Shown here: piece by piece, positions 6,091 through 6,108 of the stretch
How the letters are laid out: each line of letters begins with the position of its first letter
How positions within the stretch are numbered: the stretch's first letter is position 1
NCBI GenBank assembly: GCA_002785215.1
Contig: PFMK01000043.1
Coordinates: forward strand, 567-6,674
Direction of reading: 5' to 3'
DNA from: Candidatus Gottesmanbacteria bacterium CG_4_10_14_0_8_um_filter_37_24
GTDB taxonomy: Bacteria; Patescibacteriota; Microgenomatia; 2-02-FULL-39-11
DNA length: 6,108 bases
Made by a program: the position numbers and the translations under genes
Notes under the pieces: model-generated
Database searches by the model: none
What the model saw: only the letters and a program-made list of their open reading frames with translations
Told to the model about the DNA's origin: nothing

Positions 6091-6108
6091 TTAGTTACTT
6101 AGTTACTT
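6091..6108. repeat. Tandem octamer at the window edge
   Basis: Directly after the protease stop, TTAGTTAC occurs at 6091-6098 and again at 6099-6106, followed by TT, where the window ends. The preceding bases CTAG continue the same style. The array may go on beyond the window. No terminator hairpin is visible in these 18 bases. Confidence 0.6.

Overview
The window holds four genes, all on the + strand, together with two short intergenic regions rich in repeats. It looks like a fragment of a small-genome bacterium of the Candidate Phyla Radiation (Patescibacteria), most like the Microgenomates. I base this on gene style, from memory: moderate to low GC, exported proteins with Thr/Pro-rich stalks, a dockerin-like C-terminal module, and a stand-alone type of EamA carrier and thermonuclease domain. 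No marker gene is present, so the assignment is an inference. TGA appears to be read as stop, because gene 3 ends in a GTGA overlap with gene 4.

Layout. (1) Positions 3-563 are the 3' end of a gene that begins upstream. It encodes a Thr/Pro linker, a CPLSC motif, a short helix and a C-terminal domain that looks like a beta-sandwich, probably a surface protein. (2) Positions 564-659 are intergenic and contain a REP-like 18-mer (631-648) whose end serves as the Shine-Dalgarno of the next gene. (3) Positions 660-2000 encode an unusual single-chain fusion: a ten-helix EamA/DMT carrier followed by a complete-looking staphylococcal-nuclease (TNase) domain. (4) Positions 2001-2290 are non-coding, with a heptamer tandem repeat, a degenerate inverted repeat with 7-bp phased CGAA words, and a strong sigma-70-type promoter. 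That promoter should start transcription about 3 nt before the next ATG, giving an essentially leaderless mRNA. (5) Positions 2291-3733 encode a secreted SGNH/GDSL-type hydrolase with a signal peptide and a long stalk. (6) Positions 3730-6090, overlapping by 4 nt, encode a membrane-anchored M11 (gametolysin-like) zinc metalloprotease with a Thr/Pro stalk and a dockerin-like C-terminus.

How they may work together. Genes 3 and 4 form a translationally coupled pair of extracellular hydrolases, an esterase-like enzyme and a protease. Gene 2 couples a nuclease to a small-molecule carrier. By charge distribution its C-terminus may be outside the cell, which would fit nucleic-acid scavenging by an organism that cannot make its own nucleotides. 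The whole window therefore reads as an outward-facing macromolecule-degrading or host-interaction locus; this is inference. The most notable items are the carrier-nuclease fusion, the leaderless promoter arrangement, and a sharp change of codon use at the C-terminal module of the protease.
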